Assembly (NCBI RefSeq): GCF_001021555.1
Contig: NZ_LDCP01000004.1
Coordinates: forward strand, 62,001 to 126,000
DNA: 64,000 nt
From: Aurantiacibacter marinus
Lineage (GTDB): Bacteria; Pseudomonadota; Alphaproteobacteria; Sphingomonadales; Sphingomonadaceae
Direction: 5' to 3'
The notes beneath the pieces were generated by a model that saw nothing but the letters and a program-made list of their open reading frames with translations, was not told the DNA's origin and made no database searches. A program made the position numbers and the translations under genes. This document shows, piece after piece, positions 55,860 through 62,918 of this stretch; within the stretch, counting starts at the first letter, position 1, and each line of letters starts with the position of its first letter.

Positions 55860-57071
55860 ATGGACGCGGCGCAGACGGCCCAGATAAAGCAGAACATGGA
55901 GATGGAGGCGGAGCGCAAAGCTCCGCCGAGCGGTTTTCCGCGCCTTCCTGCAATCCCCGCTGGCCGCTACGTAGATGACGAGTTTCTCGGCCTGGAGCGC
56001 GAATTCATGTGGAAGCGCGCTTGGCTGTATGGCTGCCATGCGGACCAGATTCCTGATCCGGGTGACTGGATGCTGATCCGCAATACCGGTTCCCCCATCA
56101 TCGTCCTGCGCGATTTGTCCGGCGAATTTCGGGCCTTCTACAACACCTGCCAGCACCGCGGCGCGCCTTTGGTGACCGAAGATGCAGGCAATGGCCGCGG
56201 TTTTGTATGCGGCTATCACGGATGGTCCTACACGATGGATGGCAGGCTGGTCGCCGTACGTGACAAGCGCGATTTTGCCGATTTCGACATGTCATGCCAT
56301 TCGCTCAAGCCTGTTCGCTGTGAAACTCTGGGCAAGCTGATCTTCATCAACGAAGACCCCGAAGCCGAACCGCTGATGGACCATTTCGGCCCGATGGCGG
56401 CCGAGTTCGAGCAGTTCGAATTCGACAAGCTCGATTTTGTCGAAAGCCGGTCTTACGAAGTCGAATGCAACGTAAAGGTACTGCTGGATGCCTTTCTCGA
56501 AGTGTACCACCTCAAGTCCATCCATCAAAAATCGGTCGACCGGTTCCTCGATCATCGCGGCATGACCGCTGTGCTATGGCCCAAGGGTCATTCGCGCATG
56601 GTAACGCCCAACAAGCGGCCTGATTGGCAGGACCCCGGCACAATCGGCATGCCCAAGCTGCCCCATGTCACAGAAATTCCACGCGACAATAACGTCAGCT
56701 ACATGATCTATCCCAATTTCGTGATGCCGCCGTCCGACAGCGGCGTTCCGCTGCTGCAATTCTGGCCGACCGGGACCAATACCTGCCGGGTTGTCTCCAC
56801 ATGGATTGCGCCGGAGTATGATCCCGAAAATCCGCACCCCAAATGGGCGGAGCGCACCGCCAATTGGGAGCGTATCCTGTATGAAGATCTGCAATATGCT
56901 CCGCAAATTCAGGAATCACTGGAATCGCCGGGCTTTGTAGGTATGCCGTTGAATTATCAGGAGCGGCGCCTCTATCATTGGCATGAAGAACTGGACCGCC
57001 GTATCGGTGCGAACCGCCTGCCGGAAAACCTCGCGGTGGAGCCGGTTTTGCAAGATTGGGTGGACGCGTGA
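55860..57071 (+). CDS. Rieske non-haem iron oxygenase, alpha subunit
   Basis: A 403-residue ring-hydroxylating or demethylating oxygenase subunit. Rieske cluster ligands C-x-H and C-x2-H appear in TCQHRGAP and CGYHGWSY (about 96-123); the mononuclear iron site is in LDAFLEVYHLKSIH (about 208-221) with the preceding acidic bridge residue. No beta subunit is present, so it belongs to an alpha-only group. It needs electrons; a small Rieske ferredoxin is encoded at 61.4 kb but no obvious reductase gene is in the window. It overlaps the next gene by GTGA. Confidence 0.92.
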   Translation: MDAAQTAQIKQNMEMEAERKAPPSGFPRLPAIPAGRYVDDEFLGLEREFMWKRAWLYGCHADQIPDPGDWMLIRNTGSPIIVLRDLSGEFRAFYNTCQHRGAPLVTEDAGNGRGFVCGYHGWSYTMDGRLVAVRDKRDFADFDMSCHSLKPVRCETLGKLIFINEDPEAEPLMDHFGPMAAEFEQFEFDKLDFVESRSYEVECNVKVLLDAFLEVYHLKSIHQKSVDRFLDHRGMTAVLWPKGHSRMVTPNKRPDWQDPGTIGMPKLPHVTEIPRDNNVSYMIYPNFVMPPSDSGVPLLQFWPTGTNTCRVVSTWIAPEYDPENPHPKWAERTANWERILYEDLQYAPQIQESLESPGFVGMPLNYQERRLYHWHEELDRRIGANRLPENLAVEPVLQDWVDA

Positions 57072-57985
57072 ACACATTTGATCCGGTAACGTCCGCAGAC
57101 CCCTCCACTTCAGAGAGCCGCCCGAAATTCGGCTTCACCAATGAACAATTGGCAGCGATGGACACGGTCTACCGTGATGGCTTGCTTGACGGTCAGGTCG
57201 TCATTGTCAGCGGCGGCGGCTCGGGAATTGGCAAAGGCATCGCCTTCCTGTGCAACCGCCTTGGCGCTGAAGTTGTGATTTGTGGGCGAACCGAAGACAA
57301 GCTGCTCTCCGCAGCTGACGGTATGGAAGCCGCGACCGGACGACGCCCGATGCACATACCCATGTCCATCCGCGAGCCGGAGGAGGTGGATGCCTTCTAC
57401 GATGCCGTCTTCGAACGTTTTGGCAAAGTAGATCACCTTATCAACAATGCCGGCGGACAATTTCCGCAGGACGCGATAGACTTCAGTCGCAAGGGCTGGA
57501 TGTCGGTGATTGACCTCAACCTCAATGGCACCTGGTGGATGACGCAGACGCTGGCGCAGCGATGGCGTGAAGCTGGCGCGCCAGGCAATGTGCTTTCGAT
57601 TGTCGCCAATGTGGAGCGCGGCATGCCGCAGGCAGCCCATACATGCGCGGCGCGTGCGGGCGTAATTTACTTGTCGAAGACGCTGGCGACCGAGTGGGCT
57701 CCGCTCGGTATCCGCGTGAACTGCATCGCGCCCGGAGTGATCGAAAGCGAAGGCTTCCGCGTCTATCCGCCAGAAGCGCTGGAACGCTTTCACGACGCGA
57801 ACCCGATGAAGAAGCGCGGCGATGTTTGGGATATTGCCGAGGCATGCGTCTATCTGATGGCACCATCAGGCGATTTCATCACCGGGGATCTGCTGGTCAT
57901 CGACGGCGGGCAAGCCCAGAATGGCGCAGTATGGCCCGCAGGCCGGCCAGATTGGTTCGGCGGCACAAAGTCCGACCGGACCTGA
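57068..57985 (+). CDS. SDR oxidoreductase, peroxisomal 2-enoyl/2,4-dienoyl-CoA reductase-like
   Basis: From the GTG overlapping the oxygenase stop, 305 residues. The Rossmann motif SGGGSGIGKGIA (about 42-53) and NNAGGQFPQ (about 122-130) are clear. Near the active site the sequence HTCAARAGVIYLSKTLATEWA resembles the PECR/DECR group, which lacks the classical YxxxK arrangement at this position; an Arg stands where DECR has Lys. A TTG four codons earlier is an alternative start. It likely reduces an unsaturated acyl-CoA in the pathway begun by the oxygenase and ligase. Confidence 0.88.
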   Translation: MNTFDPVTSADPSTSESRPKFGFTNEQLAAMDTVYRDGLLDGQVVIVSGGGSGIGKGIAFLCNRLGAEVVICGRTEDKLLSAADGMEAATGRRPMHIPMSIREPEEVDAFYDAVFERFGKVDHLINNAGGQFPQDAIDFSRKGWMSVIDLNLNGTWWMTQTLAQRWREAGAPGNVLSIVANVERGMPQAAHTCAARAGVIYLSKTLATEWAPLGIRVNCIAPGVIESEGFRVYPPEALERFHDANPMKKRGDVWDIAEACVYLMAPSGDFITGDLLVIDGGQAQNGAVWPAGRPDWFGGTKSDRT

Positions 57986-58013
57986 TTACTCCGGCCTGAT
58001 TGGCTTCGCCTTA

Positions 58014-59648
58014 TCAGCTTTCCAGGTCAAGTTCCCTGATCAGCTCGTCGCGCAGGCGGAATTTCTGAATCTTCGATGTCGACATCGGCCAGCTTTCCAC
58101 GAAGCGAATATCGCGTGGCAATTTGAAATTGGCGATCTGGCCGCGGCAATGCTCGATCAGTTCCTGCGGGCTGGCCTGCTTGCCTTGCGCAAGCTCCACA
58201 AATCCTACCGGCACCTCGACATAACGCTCATCCGGAATGCCCACGACTTGCGCCAGCTTCACCGCATCATGCGTTTGAAGCGCGCCTTCAATTTCTGCCG
58301 CTGCGACGTTTTCCCCGCCGACCTTCAGCATATCCTTGGTGCGCCCGTGGAACATGATCGTTCCGGCCTCATCGAGCGAACCAATGTCGCCGGTGTGCAG
58401 CCAGCCATCGCGAATACTCTCTGCCGTCTTCTCAGGTGAGTTGTAATAGCCATCGAGCATATTCGGCCCACGCGCGCAGATTTCGCCGCGCTCTCCCGTC
58501 GCGCATTCGCGCCCTGTTTCAAAGTCGACGATGCGCAGTTCCCACTCATCCAACGGCACGCCGAGCCTGGTGGTGCGGCTTTCTTCGCTTTCATCCAGTG
58601 CGCTGGTGCAGATCGTACCTGCGGCTTCTGTCAAACCATATGTGCCGACATGGATGATGGACGGCATTGCTTTGATCATCGCAGTTTTGATCCAAGCTGG
58701 CTGGACGGCAAAATTGCTGTTCATCAGACGCATGGAGGACAGATCGGTCTTGGCGAAGCGCTCGTGCGAAATAAGGTCCTGCATAATCGTGACGAAGGCG
58801 GGATAAGCAATTGTCGCGCGCTCCCGCTCCAGCATTTCCAGCGCAGTACCGGCTTCGAAGAAGGTTACGGTGAGATATGCCCCGCCTGCATCGATCACCA
58901 TCATCATCGGCAGAATTCCGGCGATGTGGTAGATCGGCAGCGGTGACCAGACTTTGTCATCGGCCGTCACTTGATAACGCTTGCCGAGATTGCGGCTGTT
59001 ACCGACCATCGCCCGGTTGCTGATCATGCAGCCTTTCGGATTGGAAGTGGTGCCCGAGGTGTAGAGGATGAGGCCGATATCGCTTGGCTCGACGGCTTCG
59101 GCGCATTCATCAATGACAGCCTGAGGTATTTCCCGGCCAAGCTCCATGGCTTTGCTGCGCGGTAGAACGGAAGGGCTGCATCGCTCCTCCAGGCAGATAA
59201 TCTGACGCAATTCTGGTGCTTCTGCCAAATCGAGAGCCATCGGATCCTGAGCGGACTGCAACGTTGGCAGAGCGGTGTGCAACCGCTCCTGAAAGTCCAG
59301 CGAGTCGGCGACCTTACCAGTCGTCACCATGATGCGGAGCGCGGCATCCTTAGTCAGATAGGCCAATTCCCCCGGCTGGTAGCGCGCATTGATGGGAACA
59401 GCGACCGCGCCGAGCAGTGCGCAGCCGAAGTAGACTTCCAGAAAGTCCGGGCAGGTCGGCAGCAATATGCCGATATGATCACCCCGTTTTACTCCCAGCG
59501 CGGTGAATGCGCGCGCCCAATCGGATGCTTGCTGGTAAAGCTGCGTGTAGCTTAGGCGCCGGTCCGGAAAGACCAGCGCGTCTCCATCCCCGATCGCATC
59601 TGCCCTGTCCTTCAGCAGCTTGCCGATCGTGTAGATTTCATCACTCAT
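58014..59648 (-). CDS. AMP-dependent acyl-CoA synthetase/ligase
   Basis: A 544-residue ANL-superfamily ligase with ATP loop LILYTSGTTSNPKG at about 185-198, YGLTEAAG near 338-345, hinge/adenylate motif LHTGDIGSLDEAG near 418-430 and C-terminal DMLKVGGENVAAAEIE. The start at 59648 is preceded by GGAGAG; the TTG four codons upstream is rejected. It would activate a carboxylic acid to its CoA thioester; the substrate (aromatic or alicyclic acid, medium-chain acid) cannot be read. It is downstream of the VOC gene on the same strand. Confidence 0.92.
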   Translation of the reverse strand: MSDEIYTIGKLLKDRADAIGDGDALVFPDRRLSYTQLYQQASDWARAFTALGVKRGDHIGILLPTCPDFLEVYFGCALLGAVAVPINARYQPGELAYLTKDAALRIMVTTGKVADSLDFQERLHTALPTLQSAQDPMALDLAEAPELRQIICLEERCSPSVLPRSKAMELGREIPQAVIDECAEAVEPSDIGLILYTSGTTSNPKGCMISNRAMVGNSRNLGKRYQVTADDKVWSPLPIYHIAGILPMMMVIDAGGAYLTVTFFEAGTALEMLERERATIAYPAFVTIMQDLISHERFAKTDLSSMRLMNSNFAVQPAWIKTAMIKAMPSIIHVGTYGLTEAAGTICTSALDESEESRTTRLGVPLDEWELRIVDFETGRECATGERGEICARGPNMLDGYYNSPEKTAESIRDGWLHTGDIGSLDEAGTIMFHGRTKDMLKVGGENVAAAEIEGALQTHDAVKLAQVVGIPDERYVEVPVGFVELAQGKQASPQELIEHCRGQIANFKLPRDIRFVESWPMSTSKIQKFRLRDELIRELDLES

Positions 59649-59679
59649 CGCTCTCTCCAATTGACGCGTTATCTCGCGC

Positions 59680-60264
59680 TCAAAGCTCGCGTAACAAGGT
59701 TGCCGGGTCGCCGTCCCAAGTGTCTCCGGCGCGTTCTATCGCGGCGAAGAAGCTGCGAATGGCGGGGCTGTCTTCCAATATCTCGACCATATGACCCAGC
59801 GCGCTGCGGCAATCGACGTAGCAGAACCTGACCGCGCCAAAGAGGCCGCTGCTGGCCACTTCAAAGCCTTGCGCGGTGTAATGCTCTAAAGCGGCATCGT
59901 AATCGCTCGCCATGATTGCGGTGTGGTGCATGCCTTCTTCGCCCGCCGGCACCATGTCGCGGTAGCAGGAGGGGTTGTCGTCATGCTGCTGCACCAGTTC
60001 CACCTGCACTGGCCCGGCCTGCGCAATGGCGGTTGAGAAGTCGATTGGGCCAGCCGTGCCGCGATACATCGGCTCTGCAATGGCGATGTGCCGGTTGACC
60101 AGAAACGGGCCAACGCCAGTCGTGCGATGCCAGCGATGCGCCGCCTCTTCGAGATCGGCGACCACCCAGGACATTTGAAAAATGCCCGGTCCTGATTCTG
60201 GGTTGCGCATCCGCTTTGGCCCTGATTGGTTATAGAAGTGCACAATAGCATTGCCGCCCGCCAT
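59680..60264 (-). CDS. VOC (glyoxalase/dioxygenase superfamily) protein
   Basis: A protein of up to 194 residues with two beta-alpha-beta-beta-beta modules. The N-terminal module starts at IFQMSWVVADLEEAAHRW (about 28-45), the second has HHTAIMASDYDAALEHY (about 113-129) and ends GHMVEILED; the likely metal ligands are His and Glu in these segments. The ATG at 60264 is used; the ATG at 60210 is an alternative and would start directly at the domain. Members next to acyl-CoA genes include epimerase-like and lactone- or ring-modifying enzymes; the exact reaction is unknown. Confidence 0.82.
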   Translation of the reverse strand: MAGGNAIVHFYNQSGPKRMRNPESGPGIFQMSWVVADLEEAAHRWHRTTGVGPFLVNRHIAIAEPMYRGTAGPIDFSTAIAQAGPVQVELVQQHDDNPSCYRDMVPAGEEGMHHTAIMASDYDAALEHYTAQGFEVASSGLFGAVRFCYVDCRSALGHMVEILEDSPAIRSFFAAIERAGDTWDGDPATLLREL

Positions 60265-60271
60265 GTAAACA

Positions 60272-60289
60272 TACAGGCATGATTGTTTT
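60272..60289. promoter_or_regulatory. Operator-like site between the VOC and MaoC genes
   Basis: TACAGGCATGATTGTTTT matches the site before the Rieske oxygenase at 13 of its 16 positions, including an exact 12-base CATGATTGTTTT, and is about 55 bp before the MaoC start codon. Confidence 0.55.
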
Positions 60290-60334
60290 TTTGTGACGAG
60301 GCCCTAGAAATGAGGTCAGCAAGGAACCCCATAA

Positions 60335-60790
60335 ATGTCGACCAAGCGCCCCTTATTAAAGTTCGAAGATCTGGAAATCGGGCTGTCCCGAAAGTCCTCC
60401 AGCCGCACCATAACCGAAGCGGAAATCGTGGAGTTTGCGCGGCAATATGATCCGCAGTGGTTTCACACCGATCCCGAAGCGGCAAAGCAATCGACCTTTG
60501 GCGAAGTCGTGGCGAGCGGGGTGCATGTGCTGGCGATATGGCGGCAGCTTGATCACGAGATCAATTCGGACATCGACTACGTCTGCGGCATCGGATTCGA
60601 CAATTTCCGACTGAAGAATGCACTTCGCCCGGGTGACACGGTGTTCGTGACGTCTCGTATACTGTCCAAGGAGCCATCAAAAAGCGGAAAGCCGCGCGGA
60701 ACCTGTGTTGGGTATTACGAAATGCGCAACCAGAAGGACGAGATCGTGCTGCATTTCGAAAGCATCAATCTGGTTCACACGCGGCGTTAG
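60335..60790 (+). CDS. MaoC-like (R)-specific enoyl-CoA hydratase
   Basis: A 151-residue hotdog-fold dehydratase. The catalytic Asp/His motif is in FARQYDPQWFHTDPEAA (about 34-50) and the following FGEVVASGVHVLAIW is typical. It would hydrate an enoyl-CoA intermediate. It is divergent from the VOC-ligase pair and convergent with the flavoprotein gene 4 bp away. Confidence 0.91.
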   Translation: MSTKRPLLKFEDLEIGLSRKSSSRTITEAEIVEFARQYDPQWFHTDPEAAKQSTFGEVVASGVHVLAIWRQLDHEINSDIDYVCGIGFDNFRLKNALRPGDTVFVTSRILSKEPSKSGKPRGTCVGYYEMRNQKDEIVLHFESINLVHTRR

Positions 60791-60794
60791 CGTA

Positions 60795-61412
60795 TTACCA
60801 ATCGCGCGCTAGTGTCACAGCCTTTTCGCTGGCCGTATCCATCGCCTTCGCCACTTCATCTTCCGCTCCGAAAGTCGGCGATACATTCACCGTGTCGATT
60901 TGCGTAACGCCGATAAAGCCGAGCCACGCCTCCAGATACTTCGACTGGAAATCGAGGATGTCCAATCCGGCATCCTGTCCGAAAGGCATCGCGCTGGCAG
61001 CAACGATCAAGGCACGCTTTCCTGCGGCCAGCCCTTCAACATTGCCCGCCGCATCATTGCGGAACGTCATTCCCGGCTGGGTCACCACATCAACGAAGTG
61101 CTTCAGCCTGTAAGGAATGCCGAAATTCCACATCGGCGTGCTGATCAAAAAGCTGTCGTGATCCAGAAAGGACTGCGCAACAGCGCTGATTGCGCCCCAT
61201 TGGTTCGACACATCCTCCGGCACGGGATTACCGTGCAGCAGATCATAGCGTCCTTCGATCATGTCACCTTCCAGTGTCGGCAGATTCATCGACCAGAGAT
61301 CGGCATGAGTTACACTGGTTGAAGATGGCAACGCCGCCAGAAAGCGCTGCGCGACTTCCCGGGAGCGGGAACGGTTCGCGCGCGGGCTTGCATCGAGATG
61401 GAGAAGGCGCAC
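60795..61412 (-). CDS. azoR: FMN-dependent NADH:quinone oxidoreductase/azoreductase
   Basis: A 205-residue flavodoxin-like protein of the AzoR family: N-terminal LHLDASPRANRSRSREVA binds the FMN phosphate (about 4-21), with PMWNFGIPYRLKHFVD (about 92-107) and TFRN as conserved flavin/dimer segments. Such enzymes reduce quinones or azo dyes. As last gene of the PQQ dehydrogenase-ACAD-ferredoxin run it may handle quinoid intermediates; that is inference. Confidence 0.92.
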   Translation of the reverse strand: MRLLHLDASPRANRSRSREVAQRFLAALPSSTSVTHADLWSMNLPTLEGDMIEGRYDLLHGNPVPEDVSNQWGAISAVAQSFLDHDSFLISTPMWNFGIPYRLKHFVDVVTQPGMTFRNDAAGNVEGLAAGKRALIVAASAMPFGQDAGLDILDFQSKYLEAWLGFIGVTQIDTVNVSPTFGAEDEVAKAMDTASEKAVTLARDW

Positions 61413-61416
61413 GGCG

Positions 61417-61749
61417 CTAGTCCTCGGGCGGATCGAGCCGAATGGAAAGGTCGACGGCGATCCCCTCTTCCGTCTCCTCGCAGTGCCACGCCTTGATAGG
61501 TTTATCGGTCAATTTGCCCTTCGGACAGCCATTGCGCAAATCAAAGCCAGCGCCGTGCAGGGGACAGAAGATCATCACCTTCTTTACCTTGCCGCCGTGC
61601 AATTCCTGATAGGCATGGCTGCATCTGTTTTCGACCGCGAAGACGCCGAAGGCGGTCCGCGCCAGCAGCACTTGCTCACCGCCATGTTCCACAACGACGG
61701 TGTCGTTCAAAGGCACCTCTTCGGCCTGCGCGATCAGTTCCAGCGCCAT
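61417..61749 (-). CDS. Small Rieske-type ferredoxin
   Basis: A 110-residue [2Fe-2S] protein with C-x-H in RCSHAYQEL (about 42-50) and C-x2-H in FCPLHGAGFDLRNG (about 61-74). The ATG two bases after the ACAD stop is chosen because the family begins a few residues before this; an upstream frame lies within ACAD. It is the likely electron donor to the Rieske oxygenase at 55.9 kb, although encoded in another operon. Confidence 0.92.
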   Translation of the reverse strand: MALELIAQAEEVPLNDTVVVEHGGEQVLLARTAFGVFAVENRCSHAYQELHGGKVKKVMIFCPLHGAGFDLRNGCPKGKLTDKPIKAWHCEETEEGIAVDLSIRLDPPED

Positions 61750-61750
61750 G

Positions 61751-62911
61751 TCAGGCGCGCTGGTTGAAGCGGCGGCCCACCATGGCGCTGGCGATGTTGG
61801 TTTTCTGGATATCAATCGCTCCACCAGCAATACCCCAGCCCCATGAATCGCGCATCCGGCGCTCCATCGGGAAATCCTTGCTGTAGCCATAGGCGCCCAT
61901 CAGCTGGACCGCATTGCCGGTAACTTCGCGCGAAATCGAATTGGCGAAGCATTTGGCGATGGAGCTTTCCTGGATTGAAGGAAGGCCGTCCTGCGCATTG
62001 GACGCTGCGCGCCAGATCAACAGCCGCGCCGCATCAACCTGCATCTGCATTTCCGCCAGCTTCAGCTGTACAGCCTGAAAATCGACAATCGGCTTGCCGA
62101 ACTGCTTACGCTCCTGAACATATTCAATGACATCTTCCAGCGCGCCGGACGCCTGCGCCATGGACATGGTAGCATTGCCGCAACGTTCCAGATCGAAAGC
62201 TTCCATCAGTTTCTTGAAGCCGCCTGCGGGTACGACCACATTCTCTTTCGGCACACGGCATTCATCGAACATCAGGTCCGACGATGGGATACCGCGAAAG
62301 CCCATCAGCTCTTCATTAGGGCCGAAGGTCAATCCGGGCGTGTCCGCCTCTACGAATACCGCCCCAATGCCGCGCGCGCCGGGATCATCCGACATGCGGC
62401 AGTAAACGACATAGCCATCGGCGTGGCCGCCGCCTGAACACCATCGCTTGGTACCGGTGACGACCAGATGATCGCCATCATCTACCGCGCGGGTCGTCAA
62501 ATCGGTAAGCGCGCTGCCAGCATCGGGCTCGGACATGCTGACCGCCACGATCATATCGCCGCTGCATACGGCAGGCACCACGCGCTGTTTCAGGGCATCG
62601 CCTGCAAAACGCTCAATCGCGCGGACCGGGCCGACTGCAGATTCGAAAATCGGAAATGCCACAGCAGAGGAAATCTTGCCGAATTCCTCCAGCACGAGCA
62701 GCGCCTCCAAATTGCCCAGCCCCATTCCGCCAAGTTCTTCGGGGATGTTCATGCCGAGAAAGCCCAGCTCCGCATATTGCTTTACCAATGCGCGCGAGGG
62801 CGGCTTGTTTGTTGCCTCCAGCTCGTTTGCAATGGCGGGCAATTCCTCGCGCGCGAAGCGCCGCGCTGCATCCTGCAATTCGCGCTGATCATCGGTAAGC
62901 TGAAAGTTCAT
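61751..62911 (-). CDS. Acyl-CoA dehydrogenase
   Basis: A 386-residue flavoprotein of the ACAD family with AVSMSEPDAGSALTDLTT at about 120-137, the CSGGGHADGYVV middle domain and the C-terminal helices with QLMGAYGYSKDFPMERRMRD. The usual C-terminal catalytic Glu (YEGT motif) is replaced in GIAGGAIDIQ, but a Glu is present in FDLERCGN at the place used by isovaleryl-CoA dehydrogenase. The start at 62911 gives the standard MNFQLTDDQRELQDAARRF; upstream frame lies in the PQQ protein gene. Substrate unknown, perhaps branched or alicyclic acyl-CoA. Confidence 0.91.
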   Translation of the reverse strand: MNFQLTDDQRELQDAARRFAREELPAIANELEATNKPPSRALVKQYAELGFLGMNIPEELGGMGLGNLEALLVLEEFGKISSAVAFPIFESAVGPVRAIERFAGDALKQRVVPAVCSGDMIVAVSMSEPDAGSALTDLTTRAVDDGDHLVVTGTKRWCSGGGHADGYVVYCRMSDDPGARGIGAVFVEADTPGLTFGPNEELMGFRGIPSSDLMFDECRVPKENVVVPAGGFKKLMEAFDLERCGNATMSMAQASGALEDVIEYVQERKQFGKPIVDFQAVQLKLAEMQMQVDAARLLIWRAASNAQDGLPSIQESSIAKCFANSISREVTGNAVQLMGAYGYSKDFPMERRMRDSWGWGIAGGAIDIQKTNIASAMVGRRFNQRA

Positions 62912-62918
62912 CGGGTTC

